Position numbers and translations under genes: made by a program | The notes under the pieces: model-generated | The model's input: only the letters and a program-made list of their open reading frames with translations | What the model was told of the DNA's origin: nothing | Databases searched by the model: none | Shown: positions 35,279 through 44,439 of the stretch, piece after piece | How positions within the stretch are numbered: position 1 is the stretch's first letter | Layout of the letters: every line of letters begins with the position of its first letter | Origin: Bacteroidia bacterium | GTDB taxonomy: Bacteria > Bacteroidota > Bacteroidia > Chitinophagales > Saprospiraceae | Reading direction: 5' to 3' | Assembly (NCBI GenBank): GCA_030429045.1 | Contig: JAUIEA010000002.1 | Span: 1-64,000 of the forward strand | DNA: 64,000 nucleotides

Positions 35279-38068
35279 TCAGGCATTCACCGCCCCCTCC
35301 TTATACTTCCCTTTGCTCTTCCGGATCCGCACGGCAACGACCTTGTACTCCGGACACATGGCCTCGGAGTCGTGCTCGTCGGAGGTCAGGTTGTTGACCA
35401 TGATCTCCGGGAAGTGGAAAGTTGTACTCAGGACTCCCGGCCGCACTTCGTCGGTCACCTTGGCCTTGATATCCACCTTCCCCCGGGGTGACTCCACACA
35501 GATCATATCTCCGTCATTGAGGCGATAGGCGGCAGCATCATCCGGATGGATCATCAACGTGTCCTCGGTGAGGATCTCCACGTTTCCGGTCCTGCGCGTC
35601 ATGGCGCCACAGTTGTAATGTTCCAGTTCGCGGTTGGTGGTGAGAATGAAGGGATAGTCCTTCTGATTTGTCAGCAATTCCCCACTCTCACGCCAGTCAA
35701 AGAATTCGAAAAATCCTTTCCCCCGCTTGAAGGTCTCTCCATGCAGGATCTGGGTGTCCTTGCCATCCGGGGTCACCGGCCATTGCTTACCGTTATCGCC
35801 CAATTCTTCCCAGCGGATGCCGGCAAAGAAGGGCACGATCTGGGAGATCTCTTCCAGGACACCAGCTGCGGTATAATCCGCTTGCTTGTATCCCATCCGG
35901 TTCATGATGTCGGCAATGATCTGTCCATCCGGCTTGGTGCCGGGTAATGGCGGGATGACCGCATTGACCCGTTGCACCCGGCGTTCGCCATTGGTAAAGG
36001 TGCCGTCTTTCTCCAGGAAGGAGGAGGCCGGCAGGACCACATCCGCCAGCTTGGCGGTCTCGGTCATAAAGAGTTCCTGAACCACCAGCAGTTCGAGATT
36101 CTCGAGCGCCCTGGTCACCTTGGCGGTGTTGGGGTCCGTCTGGACAACGTCTTCTCCGATGAGCCAGAGCGATTTGAGGTCGCCTGCGATGGCTGCATCG
36201 AACATTTCCGGGATCTTGTACCCATCACCACTCGGCTGGGGCACCCCATAGTGTTTGTTGTATCGCTCGATCACCTCTGGCTTGGTCAGGTCGAGGTATC
36301 CGGCACCCTGATGAGGCTGGCAACCCATGTCTGCCGCCCCCTGCACATTATTCTGGCCACGAAGCGGGTTTACACCTACGCCAGGCCGACCGATATTGCC
36401 GGTGATCATGGCCAGGTCGGCGATCTGCATCACGGTAAACGTACCCTGGGTATGTTCGGTCACGCCCAGTCCGTGCCAGGACATGGCATTCGGTGCAGTC
36501 GCATAGGCGATGGCTGCTGCTTCTACATCCTTCCGATCGACGCCGGTCACCTTTTCGGTCTCATCGAGATTGATTCCCAGGATGCCTGCTTTAAACTCAG
36601 CATATCCCTCTGTCCGGGTATCCACAAAGTTCTGGTCCACCAGGTCATTGGTGATGATGTAATACAGGAACATATTCAGCAGGGCTACGTTGGTGCCCGG
36701 CCGCAGTGCCAGGTGGTGGGTGGCATACCGGGCCAGTTCGGTCCGCCGAGGATCGATCACGATGGTGGTCTTGCCCTTCATGGCAAACTGCTTGAGCTTG
36801 GCCCCGGTCACCGGGTGCGCATCCGTCGGGTTGGCGCCGATCACCAGGATGCAATCGGTGTGCTTGATATCGGCGACCGAGTTGGTGGCCGCTCCTGTGC
36901 CGAAGGTCCGCTGCATGCCCAGGGCGGTAGGAGAGTGGCAGACGCGGGCACAACAGTCGATATTGTTCGTTCCGATGACACTACGGATAAACTTCTGCAT
37001 GAGGTAGTTTTCCTCATTGGTCGCCCTGGCAGAGGAGATGCCGGCGATGGCATCCGGTCCGTGGTTGGTGCGAATGTCGGTCAGCTTGTTGGCAATAAAA
37101 TCATAGGCTTCATCCCAGGTAGCGGGTTCGAGGACGCCATTGCGTTTGATCAACGGTGTGCGAAGGCGATCGGGGTGATCGTAGAAGTGGAAGGCATACC
37201 GACCTTTCAGACAGGTGTGCCCCTGGTTGACCTCGGCATCATACGGTGCCTGAATACTCAGGATCTCACCACTGGTACTGGAGACTTCCAGGTTGCAGCC
37301 CACACCACAGTAGGTACAGACGGTCCGGGTCTTTTCGGTGGCACGAACGGATTTAGACTGGTACACATCCGAGATGGCGGAGGTCGGAAAAGCCTGGGCA
37401 CAGGCACCACAACTCACACAGTCCGATTCAAAAAAGGACTGGTTCATGCCCTTGGCAATGACGGAATCAAATCCGCGACCGGCCATGGTCAGGACCATCT
37501 GGCCCTGCACTTCATCACAAGCACGGACACAGCGGTAACAGTTGATGCATTTACTCAGGTCAGACACCATATAGGGGTGACTGAGGTCCTTTTCCCGATC
37601 CAGGTGGTTGGCCCCTTCGGGGTAACGCACATCCCGGACACCGACCATGGCCGCGACATCCTGGAGTTCGCAATTGCCGTTCGCCTCACAGGTCAGGCAA
37701 TCCAGGGGGTGATCCGTCAGGACCAGCTCGATAATGTTTTTTCGGACCCGTTGTACGTTGGCACTGTGCGGTGAAATGTGCATCCCGGAGGCCATGGGGG
37801 TATGACAAGAGGCTACTGTCCGTGCTGAACCGTTGGCCTGCATCGCCACATCCACACTGCACACCCTGCAGGAGCCAAAGGCTTCCAGGTTGGGCGCATC
37901 ACATAGGGTCGGTACAAAGTCTTGTCCCTTGTGTCGGCGAAGGAACTGGAGGACGGTCTCACCGGGGATCAATGAATAGGGGCGGCCGTCGATATAGGCG
38001 GTGCTGGCACCATTGCCATTCAGCTTGGTGGTATCAGCGACGTCTTTGGTCAGTGTGGTTGGTGTCAT
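35279..38068 (-). CDS. fdhA: NAD-linked formate dehydrogenase, catalytic alpha subunit
   Basis: 929-aa molybdopterin oxidoreductase oxidising formate to CO2. Domains in order: N-terminal [2Fe-2S] domain (cysteines in PTLCDAPNLEAFGSCRVC), a NuoG-like cluster region (CLTCEANGNCELQ), two ferredoxin-type clusters (CINCYRCVRAC; CVSCGACAQAFP), the MopB [4Fe-4S] motif CTYCGVGC (about 257), and the bis-MGD catalytic domain. The active-site ligand is cysteine (C377 in ARVCHSPTALG), not selenocysteine. The fourth cysteine of the second ferredoxin-type motif is replaced by phenylalanine (F227, TTT instead of TGT/TGC). The C-terminal molydopterin-dinucleotide-binding domain is complete. It follows the NuoEF-like gene, so electrons should pass to NAD+. 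Confidence 0.93.
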   Translation of the reverse strand: MTPTTLTKDVADTTKLNGNGASTAYIDGRPYSLIPGETVLQFLRRHKGQDFVPTLCDAPNLEAFGSCRVCSVDVAMQANGSARTVASCHTPMASGMHISPHSANVQRVRKNIIELVLTDHPLDCLTCEANGNCELQDVAAMVGVRDVRYPEGANHLDREKDLSHPYMVSDLSKCINCYRCVRACDEVQGQMVLTMAGRGFDSVIAKGMNQSFFESDCVSCGACAQAFPTSAISDVYQSKSVRATEKTRTVCTYCGVGCNLEVSSTSGEILSIQAPYDAEVNQGHTCLKGRYAFHFYDHPDRLRTPLIKRNGVLEPATWDEAYDFIANKLTDIRTNHGPDAIAGISSARATNEENYLMQKFIRSVIGTNNIDCCARVCHSPTALGMQRTFGTGAATNSVADIKHTDCILVIGANPTDAHPVTGAKLKQFAMKGKTTIVIDPRRTELARYATHHLALRPGTNVALLNMFLYYIITNDLVDQNFVDTRTEGYAEFKAGILGINLDETEKVTGVDRKDVEAAAIAYATAPNAMSWHGLGVTEHTQGTFTVMQIADLAMITGNIGRPGVGVNPLRGQNNVQGAADMGCQPHQGAGYLDLTKPEVIERYNKHYGVPQPSGDGYKIPEMFDAAIAGDLKSLWLIGEDVVQTDPNTAKVTRALENLELLVVQELFMTETAKLADVVLPASSFLEKDGTFTNGERRVQRVNAVIPPLPGTKPDGQIIADIMNRMGYKQADYTAAGVLEEISQIVPFFAGIRWEELGDNGKQWPVTPDGKDTQILHGETFKRGKGFFEFFDWRESGELLTNQKDYPFILTTNRELEHYNCGAMTRRTGNVEILTEDTLMIHPDDAAAYRLNDGDMICVESPRGKVDIKAKVTDEVRPGVLSTTFHFPEIMVNNLTSDEHDSEAMCPEYKVVAVRIRKSKGKYKEGAVNA

Positions 38069-38264
38069 TGGTAACAGGTTTGACAGAAAAGCTTTTCAAG
38101 TTAGGGGAATCCGTTGATTTTCCCTAAAAACCAGGCCTTTCTTATTGTTTTCTAACCGTTTGTCTGCTTCAGATAGCCGAAGCGTGACTACGGTTTTTTC
38201 TGTTTCATTTGCGATCCAAACGAGGTATTCATTCCTCTCCTCAACTCCTCCCCTCCTAGACTCC
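38069..38264. repeat. Spacer between formate dehydrogenase genes with period-8 array
   Basis: 196-bp gap inside the two-gene unit. Bases 38234-38270 read, on the minus strand, as octamers GTTAAGGA GTCTAGGA GGGGAGGA GTTGAGGA, the same family as elsewhere in intergenic DNA. This suggests the array was inserted or grew inside an operon. Confidence 0.6.
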
Positions 38265-39905
38265 TTAACTGAAGTATTGCTCCAGCTCTGCCTGAAAATA
38301 CTGCAGACTGTTGCGCACTGGCAAGGGAATGCCGCCGCCATGGGCACAGAGAGAAGCCGTTTGCAGGGTATGCAGCAGGTCATCAAAGAGGACCTTGTCG
38401 ATCTTGTAGGTTCCACCTTCCGCTTTTTGCAGCATCTCGGCAGCACGCTGGGTGCCCAATCGACAGGGGAAACATTTGCCACAGCTCTCATAAGCGGCAA
38501 ACTCGAAGAGATGCGTCAGGTATTTCACCATGGGCATCCGCTCCGGGATCGAAACTACGGAAGCGTGTCCGAGCAGGAAGCCTTCGCGGCTGAACGCTTC
38601 GAAGTCCACGGTCAGATCCCCGATCTTGCTGACCGGTACAATACCGCCCAGAGGACCGCCGATGTGCAGTCCCTTGACCGGCTCGCGGAATCCACCGCCC
38701 AGTTCATAGACCACCTCCTTGAGTGAGGTGCCCATTTCCACTTCCAGCATACCAGGCCGGTTGAACAGGCCGTCCAGGGAGATCAGCTTGGTGCCGGATG
38801 ATTTCTCCGTACCCAGATCCGCATAGGCTGAGCCACCTTTCTCCAGGATCCAGGGCAAGGCGGCCAGGGTCTCTACATTGTTGACCACGGTCGGTTTGTT
38901 GAACAGCCCCTGGACAGCCGGGTAAGGCGGCCGTACCCGCACTTCCGGGCGCTGCCCTTCAATGGAGTTGATCAGGGCGGTCTCCTCACCACAGATATAG
39001 GATCCCTGGGCATGGATCACCTTGATCTGGAAGTCGAATCCCTTCCCGGATATGTTTTGCCCCAGGAGGCCTTCCTGATTCAGTTGTTTGACCAGATCCT
39101 CTGTCATGCGTACCGCTTCCGGATATTCAGCCCGGATATACATCACGCCCCAATGAGCCCCAGTGACGTAGCCCGCAGTCAGCAGCCCCATCAGGACGGC
39201 CACGCTTTGTTTTTCGAGGAGGTAGCGATCAGAATATGCCCCCGGATCTCCTTCGTCGGCATTGCAGATGACAAACTTCTCCGTACCCGGCGCTTTGCGG
39301 CAAAAATCCAGCTTCATGCTGATGGGGAAACCCGCTCCACCGCGTCCACGCAATCGGGACTGTTCGATCTCCTTGAGCCAATGCTCGGGGGACTGGCTCA
39401 GAAGCCGGTTCACATGGGTACGGGCATCGACCACCGGACCGGTGAGAACCGCAGTCCCGGTACTCCGAACAGCATAATCATCCATGGGCATTTTGTCGCC
39501 ACTGAGGATGGCGGCAATCTCGGCCGGTGATTTTGCGGAATAGTTGTTTCCCTGGTAGAAAAAGGCTCCATTCTCGTGACAGCGCCCCAGGCAGGTCATA
39601 TGACCGATCTCGTCGGGTTTCAGGTGCTTTTCCAATTCGTGGTGGACCGCTTCCTGGGTGCCGGCACACAGACAGGCCGAACCGTTACAGACATAGGCCT
39701 TCTTTCCCCGGTTTTCCTCGCGGGTGAAATCATAAAAGGAGGCCGTCCCGTAGGTATTCGCAGTACCGATCAGAAATTCCCGGGCCAGGTCCTCCAGTGC
39801 TTCAGCGGAGGGGGCTCCTTCTTCAACGGCAGTATCGCCAAGGCGGGCAAACAGGTTATCCTTCAACCCTTTTCGGCCGGATAACTCACTCAAATTCTTG
39901 GACAT
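38265..39905 (-). CDS. NuoE-NuoF fusion: NADH-binding (diaphorase) subunit of formate dehydrogenase
   Basis: 546 aa. Residues about 1-140 are a thioredoxin-like [2Fe-2S] domain of the NuoE type (cysteines in VCNGSACLCAGTQ and HMTCLGRCHENGA). The rest is NuoF-like: the FMN/NADH site GRGGAGFPISMKLDF near 185, then NADEGDPGAYSDRYL, and the [4Fe-4S] motif ESCGKCFPCRLGTQ near 472. It would take electrons from the fdhA-encoded subunit and reduce NAD+. The fusion replaces the separate gamma and beta subunits of FdsGBA-type enzymes. It is the first gene of the unit; a perfect hairpin TTGCCATG-CGG-CATGGCAA lies 19-37 nt upstream of the ATG. No fdhD or other maturation gene is present. Confidence 0.92.
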   Translation of the reverse strand: MSKNLSELSGRKGLKDNLFARLGDTAVEEGAPSAEALEDLAREFLIGTANTYGTASFYDFTREENRGKKAYVCNGSACLCAGTQEAVHHELEKHLKPDEIGHMTCLGRCHENGAFFYQGNNYSAKSPAEIAAILSGDKMPMDDYAVRSTGTAVLTGPVVDARTHVNRLLSQSPEHWLKEIEQSRLRGRGGAGFPISMKLDFCRKAPGTEKFVICNADEGDPGAYSDRYLLEKQSVAVLMGLLTAGYVTGAHWGVMYIRAEYPEAVRMTEDLVKQLNQEGLLGQNISGKGFDFQIKVIHAQGSYICGEETALINSIEGQRPEVRVRPPYPAVQGLFNKPTVVNNVETLAALPWILEKGGSAYADLGTEKSSGTKLISLDGLFNRPGMLEVEMGTSLKEVVYELGGGFREPVKGLHIGGPLGGIVPVSKIGDLTVDFEAFSREGFLLGHASVVSIPERMPMVKYLTHLFEFAAYESCGKCFPCRLGTQRAAEMLQKAEGGTYKIDKVLFDDLLHTLQTASLCAHGGGIPLPVRNSLQYFQAELEQYFS

Positions 39906-40351
39906 AGGTAGATTGTGTTGGTCTTGCCATGCGGCATGGCAACTCGAAAGTTAGTGGTTATCCTTGGGAACCGGAAACACTGGAAGTGGAATCTGGGCGT
40001 TTGCAGATACAACTGGGAACTTCAATTCGCATTCCCAACAGAGCCTTGTAAAGAAGAATAGCCCTGTCGCGGTAAGATTTGGGACCCAGATCGGGGCATT
40101 CCGGTTGAGAATTCGGATTAGAATACGAAGATCTTATTAGGGAAGGATTAACGGAGCTTATCGGTTGGTCCTGTGTGAAAATGATGAACGTACCAATCCT
40201 TCTCAAAAGGTCTCCTTTGGCTTTCGGTTGTCAACCAAAGGGCTTTACTCGACATTCACAGGACGGTAACACTCGTTAAAAAAGAACGAAACCCCTTTCA
40301 ATACTTCATCATCAAGCGGAATTCCCTCATTTTTGCCGCAAACCTATCGCT
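39906..40351. promoter_or_regulatory. Divergent intergenic region with two hairpins
   Basis: 446 bp without a gene. Contains the stem-loop TTGCCATG-CGG-CATGGCAA (39924-39942) close to the NuoEF-like start, possibly an operator or mRNA structure, and CCTTTGGCTTTCGGTTGTCAACCAAAGG (40214-40241). At the right end CATTTTTGCCGCAAACC (40329-40345) precedes the beta-barrel gene. Confidence 0.5.
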
Positions 40352-41107
40352 ATGAAACAAACACTCACTCTCGTTTCCCTGGTCCTGTTTTTGGGACTCT
40401 CATCGCTCCACGCCCAGCGTGAGATCGGTTTGATCGGCCTTGATTTCCAGATCGGACTTCCCCAGGGAGCATTTCAGGATGAATATGATGAGGTCGGTTT
40501 TGGCGGTGGCCTGGATCTGTATTTCAAGATCAATCAAGACATGCCCCTTTATGCCGGATTCAATTTGTCGATGATGGGATTCGAACAACTCCGTCGCGAT
40601 TTTACGGTACTCCTGCCAGGCGGATTTTATGGGGATTATCGACTTCGCACCTCCTCCAATCTCTTTTCCGGGTATGGCGGACTGCGGATCATGCCCGAAA
40701 CCAATGGCTGGGTGAGACCCTATGCGGAAGGCTTGATCGGATTCAAGAATTTCTATATCTCCAAGCGACTGGAAGCCCGACAGGATCTGTTTGATGACAA
40801 CTGGCAGGAACAGGATCGGGATACGGATGGTGACTGGACGCTGGGATTCGGAGGTTCAGCAGGCCTTCTGCTGTTCTTCGGCAACTCCGGGGTTGCCCTG
40901 GACCTGAAGTGCAGCTATCTGGCTGGCGGAGAAGCCACTTTCTTCAAACTGAAGGATGATTTTGATGAGGCCGAATTTGAGGAAAACCCGTTCAGTGCCT
41001 TCGACCCGGTGAAGGCCACCACCAATATGCTGATCCCCCAGATCGGGGTCGTCTTCCAGATGCGCACAGAGCCCAAAGAGGACACCCCGCCGGTGGAGGT
41101 AGAATAA
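40352..41107 (+). CDS. Outer-membrane beta-barrel protein
   Basis: 251 aa with signal peptide MKQTLTLVSLVLFLGLSSLHAQ. The mature part alternates hydrophobic and polar residues in strand-length blocks (GGGLDLYFKINQDMPLYAGF, LFSGYGGLRIMPE, WTLGFGGSAGLLLFFG, AVALDLKCSYL-type), as in small 8-strand barrel proteins of the OMP_b-brl group. An acidic loop (FKLKDDFDEAEFEENPFSAFD) precedes the last strand, and the protein ends in an acidic, proline-containing tail. Ligand and role unknown. A TTTTTGCCGCAAA promoter-like motif lies just before the start. Confidence 0.8.
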   Translation: MKQTLTLVSLVLFLGLSSLHAQREIGLIGLDFQIGLPQGAFQDEYDEVGFGGGLDLYFKINQDMPLYAGFNLSMMGFEQLRRDFTVLLPGGFYGDYRLRTSSNLFSGYGGLRIMPETNGWVRPYAEGLIGFKNFYISKRLEARQDLFDDNWQEQDRDTDGDWTLGFGGSAGLLLFFGNSGVALDLKCSYLAGGEATFFKLKDDFDEAEFEENPFSAFDPVKATTNMLIPQIGVVFQMRTEPKEDTPPVEVE

Positions 41108-41257
41108 GTCAGCTGTACAGAGGTCGCCCTTAGCGTGCGCCCTGGACTGAAAAATTATTGATGGCCTTCCCGGTTTTTTCCCGTAGAAAGTGCTCGCACT
41201 GACCTGGATCATCTATTTATCTCCTGATTCTGCCTATTTTCCCAAAAATCAGGTCAG

Positions 41258-42718
41258 ATGAAACGGATCCTCCCAGTACTTTGCCTGCTCTTCGCATGGT
41301 GGAGCGGCAGCAGCCAAATCGATATCCAGGTGACCACCCTCGACTCCTTTGCAACCACCGGCATCGGGCAGCAGGGGGTAAACGGACTATATTGTACCAC
41401 CTGGGACAGCCTCATCCATCTCAGCTATTTCTATAGTGACAGCGAAGCACGCACCTGGCTCCTCTATAGCATAAGGGGAGAAAATTCCTTTTTGACGGAT
41501 ACAGTACTGGAAATCCCCGACTACAGCAAGTCCCTGTCCAATACGGCTATCCAATTCGACTCGACCGGTACACCGTGGATCTATGCCGGGTATAATTCGA
41601 ATAATGTCCGGAGCATTCATGCCTATACCCGCACAGATTCCTCGTGGATCGAATCCTTCAGTGTGAATGTATTGGGCACGCCCGAACTGTTCGTGGCGGC
41701 TGCCCCTCATGGCCGGGAGGTCGGATTTGCCTTTAACGGCATACGCATCCCCCCAAACAATCATTACCCCATTCAATATGCTTCCTTTGATGGGACTGCC
41801 TGGAATCAGGTGACCGTATCAGAGGTCGGTAAATCCGAAAAGACAAAACCCAGTATCGTTTCCAGGGATGACCGCCTCTATCTGGCCTTTGCCGAAAGTC
41901 GTTGCCCGGATACCCTGATCACAAGGGTATATGTCAAACAAGACAGTGCATGGACCATCAGCTTTGAGGACAGCTGGTCAGGTGATTATGGATGCGACCC
42001 TCTGGGAGCATACACGACAAAGCTGGGTGCCGATGATGACGGGGTATATCTGTTGCAGGATATCCATCTGGATGAACCATTCCCACAGCTGTACCGGCTT
42101 GCAGACAGCACCTGGGAGCAAGCTCCGGTTCTCTTCGATGAGGATTGGGTGCACCCCTTCAACATGGGATCGAATATCCATCTGGATCCCTTTCATACCG
42201 TGTATTGGATCAACCAGGAAAAACAGGATGAACCAGGCCTGAGTCTCATCCGCACAGACGGGGGAAGCGGGTATATCGCCTTACCGCATGAAGCGTATAA
42301 TATTACCCTGCAGGATATGACCATCTACAAGGGATGGGTCCATATCTATTATTTTGAAGGGAGCTACAACTGGCCCTGGGGCAAGCCCATCACCTTTAAG
42401 GAAGCGCGTGTCAAGATCAGTAAGATCACCAGCACCGAGACTCCAGCTCCCTCCACCACCATTCAATTGCATCAGAATGCCCCCAATCCATTCAGCAACC
42501 GGTCCACTATTTCCTTTTCGATACCTCATCCGATGAATGTCAACCTCACCGTATTTGACCTGCTCGGCAAGCCTGTCCAGACAATTGTCTCCGGCCAATT
42601 ATCCGGTGGAGATCATATGTTTACAGTCGATGGATCGGGATTGTCCAATGGGATGTATTTCTGCAGGCTGTCTGCCAACGGGGAAGTACGTACCTGTTCC
42701 ATGATCGTGTCCCGCTGA
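41258..42718 (+). CDS. Secreted protein with type A T9SS sorting domain
   Basis: 486 aa with signal peptide (ILPVLCLLFAWWSGSSQ). Residues about 20-390 form a repeat-like beta structure with many tryptophan-containing strands (TWDSLIHLSYFYSD, FDGTAWNQVTVSEVG, SAWTISFEDSWSGDYG), suggesting a propeller of unknown ligand. The last 85 residues (IQLHQNAPNPFSNRSTISFSI, VFDLLGKPVQTI, LSNGMYFCRL) are the Por_Secre_tail type A domain recognised by the type IX secretion system and removed or exchanged on export. The protein is therefore secreted or attached to the surface. Confidence 0.88.
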   Translation: MKRILPVLCLLFAWWSGSSQIDIQVTTLDSFATTGIGQQGVNGLYCTTWDSLIHLSYFYSDSEARTWLLYSIRGENSFLTDTVLEIPDYSKSLSNTAIQFDSTGTPWIYAGYNSNNVRSIHAYTRTDSSWIESFSVNVLGTPELFVAAAPHGREVGFAFNGIRIPPNNHYPIQYASFDGTAWNQVTVSEVGKSEKTKPSIVSRDDRLYLAFAESRCPDTLITRVYVKQDSAWTISFEDSWSGDYGCDPLGAYTTKLGADDDGVYLLQDIHLDEPFPQLYRLADSTWEQAPVLFDEDWVHPFNMGSNIHLDPFHTVYWINQEKQDEPGLSLIRTDGGSGYIALPHEAYNITLQDMTIYKGWVHIYYFEGSYNWPWGKPITFKEARVKISKITSTETPAPSTTIQLHQNAPNPFSNRSTISFSIPHPMNVNLTVFDLLGKPVQTIVSGQLSGGDHMFTVDGSGLSNGMYFCRLSANGEVRTCSMIVSR

Positions 42719-42762
42719 GGTTCGTGATAAAATCTCGCTTACTGCATCAGAAATACCCCTGA

Positions 42763-43155
42763 ATGAATCATGTATCCACTCCTCTGATCGGGCACAAATC
42801 CCTCTCCGTCCTGCGATGGGTGGCCCGGATCTGGGGGTCATTAAGCGTGGCTTTTCTCCTTTTTATGATCCTCGGGCATATTATCGATGGTGATGAACCC
42901 TTCACATCCGGTTTTACCTCCACGAAGGAGGTCCTGATCTTTTTCCTGTTCCCTGTCTGCACCCTCATCGGATTGTGGATGGCCTGGCGTATGGAATTAC
43001 TCGGTTCCCTTATGGCCCTGATCGGGGTAGCCGGCCTGTTTCTATTGCGACAGGATTTGATCCTGGATCTATGGATCTGTGTGATCGTTGCACCTGCCGT
43101 GCTCTACCTGATCGCATGGTGGTTCAGCAGGAAAGGAAAATCGGATACCTCCTGA
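42763..43155 (+). CDS. Small hypothetical membrane protein
   Basis: 130 aa with four hydrophobic segments at about residues 22-42 (LRWVARIWGSLSVAFLLFMIL), 57-76, 80-97 and 101-124, and a short positively charged tail. The pattern of a first helix beginning RWxARxxGxLS is shared by many small uncharacterised Bacteroidota membrane proteins (DUF7670-like); I am not certain of the family. It is followed by the OmpA gene 65 bp downstream on the same strand. Confidence 0.72.
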   Translation: MNHVSTPLIGHKSLSVLRWVARIWGSLSVAFLLFMILGHIIDGDEPFTSGFTSTKEVLIFFLFPVCTLIGLWMAWRMELLGSLMALIGVAGLFLLRQDLILDLWICVIVAPAVLYLIAWWFSRKGKSDTS

Positions 43156-43220
43156 ACCGGTTCCATCGGAGCCGGGTACGAAATCAGGAACCGGGGCCGT
43201 TATACCCTGAAAACCGGAAG

Positions 43221-44324
43221 ATGCCCAGGCTGATCTCAACGCTGTCTTTTCTGATCGTCATCTGTACAGGATATGGGCAAAACCTGGTCCCCAATCCCTC
43301 CTTTGAGGAGGTGAACAAGGTCGAAAAAAAATGGTGCGGGACCGATGGGGAATTCAACAGGAATATGAAATACTGGGATTCACCGACCCAGGGATCTCCG
43401 GATATATTATTCCTGGATTACCTGGGGCAGATGTTCCCCCCGAGGGAACTGGTCGACCTGTCTGCCCACACGCCCAGGACAGGGAAGATGATGATCGGCA
43501 TCAAAACCTATGGTTGTCCGTCCAGGTTCTCACCCTGCAAAGAGTACCTGCAGGTCAAATTAAAGAAATCACTTCGCACAGGCCAGAAATACTATTTCGA
43601 ATACTGGGTATGCCCCATTCAACCCAGTGTAAAAGTCAATTCTTTTGGCATTGCATTGGCTCGAAACCGGACCAGCGCAACAATGGAACTGGGCACCTTG
43701 GATCTCCAGCCAATGTCAATAAATAAAGAAATCATTTCGTGTGATTCCACTTTATGGCATCGGATATCCGGCGTATTTGAACCCGATGACACCTATGCCT
43801 ATCTGGTCATTGGCAATTTTGCACCGGATCCATCCATGGCCTCCAGGAAAGAACCGGATGGATTGGACTACGGCTATTATCTGGTGGACGATGTATTGGT
43901 CAAAGCCCTCGATGCGTCACCGGTCCAGGAATTCATCGTCAATGAGACCCTGACCCTGGAAAATATCCTCTTTGAATTTGACCGGGCCATCCTCAAACCA
44001 TCATCCAGGGAACCACTTGATGAACTGGTCCAATACCTCCAACACAACCGTGAATTAAACCTGGAAGTGATCGGACATACAGACGCCATTGGGAGCACCG
44101 AATATAATCTGGAACTCTCCCGTGATCGAGCCAATGCCATTCAGGCCTATTTGGTGGAACAGGGAATTAAAAGCTCCAGGATCACCCCCGTTGGCTTGGG
44201 AAATAGTGTACCACTGGTGCACAATGACACGGAGGAAAACCGGCAACTGAACAGACGGGTAGAGATCAGGATCACCCAGCAAAAAAATACCGATCCGAAC
44301 TCTGGATCCATGCACCGGCCATGA
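43221..44324 (+). CDS. OmpA-family outer-membrane protein with N-terminal NPSFE domain
   Basis: The start at MPRLISTLSFLIVICTGYGQ gives a 367-aa protein with a signal peptide; the track ORF from 42975 runs back through the preceding gene in another frame. Residues about 20-240 begin NLVPNPSFEEVNKVEKKW and end in a ...GYYLVDDVLVKAL strand, a jelly-roll, carbohydrate-binding-like domain. The C-terminal 110 residues are an OmpA peptidoglycan-binding domain: LFEFDRAILKPSS, GHTDAIGSTEYNLELSRDRANAI and NRRVEIRI. It probably anchors a surface glycan-binding domain to the cell wall. The same N-terminal type occurs at 23892-24965. Confidence 0.9.
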   Translation: MPRLISTLSFLIVICTGYGQNLVPNPSFEEVNKVEKKWCGTDGEFNRNMKYWDSPTQGSPDILFLDYLGQMFPPRELVDLSAHTPRTGKMMIGIKTYGCPSRFSPCKEYLQVKLKKSLRTGQKYYFEYWVCPIQPSVKVNSFGIALARNRTSATMELGTLDLQPMSINKEIISCDSTLWHRISGVFEPDDTYAYLVIGNFAPDPSMASRKEPDGLDYGYYLVDDVLVKALDASPVQEFIVNETLTLENILFEFDRAILKPSSREPLDELVQYLQHNRELNLEVIGHTDAIGSTEYNLELSRDRANAIQAYLVEQGIKSSRITPVGLGNSVPLVHNDTEENRQLNRRVEIRITQQKNTDPNSGSMHRP

Positions 44325-44439
44325 ACGCCTCCAGTCAGAAATACCTCCTGAACGGATAGAGAAAGACCAGGAGATCATTGATTCTAATCAGCGGCATGAT
44401 TTCCTTTTCAGCCTCCGGTTACCCGACATCCGACCTCGA

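Noticed and set aside
35972-37774. 600-aa plus-strand ORF antisense to fdhA
   Set aside because: Long only because of the high-GC codon pattern of fdhA. No recognisable motifs.
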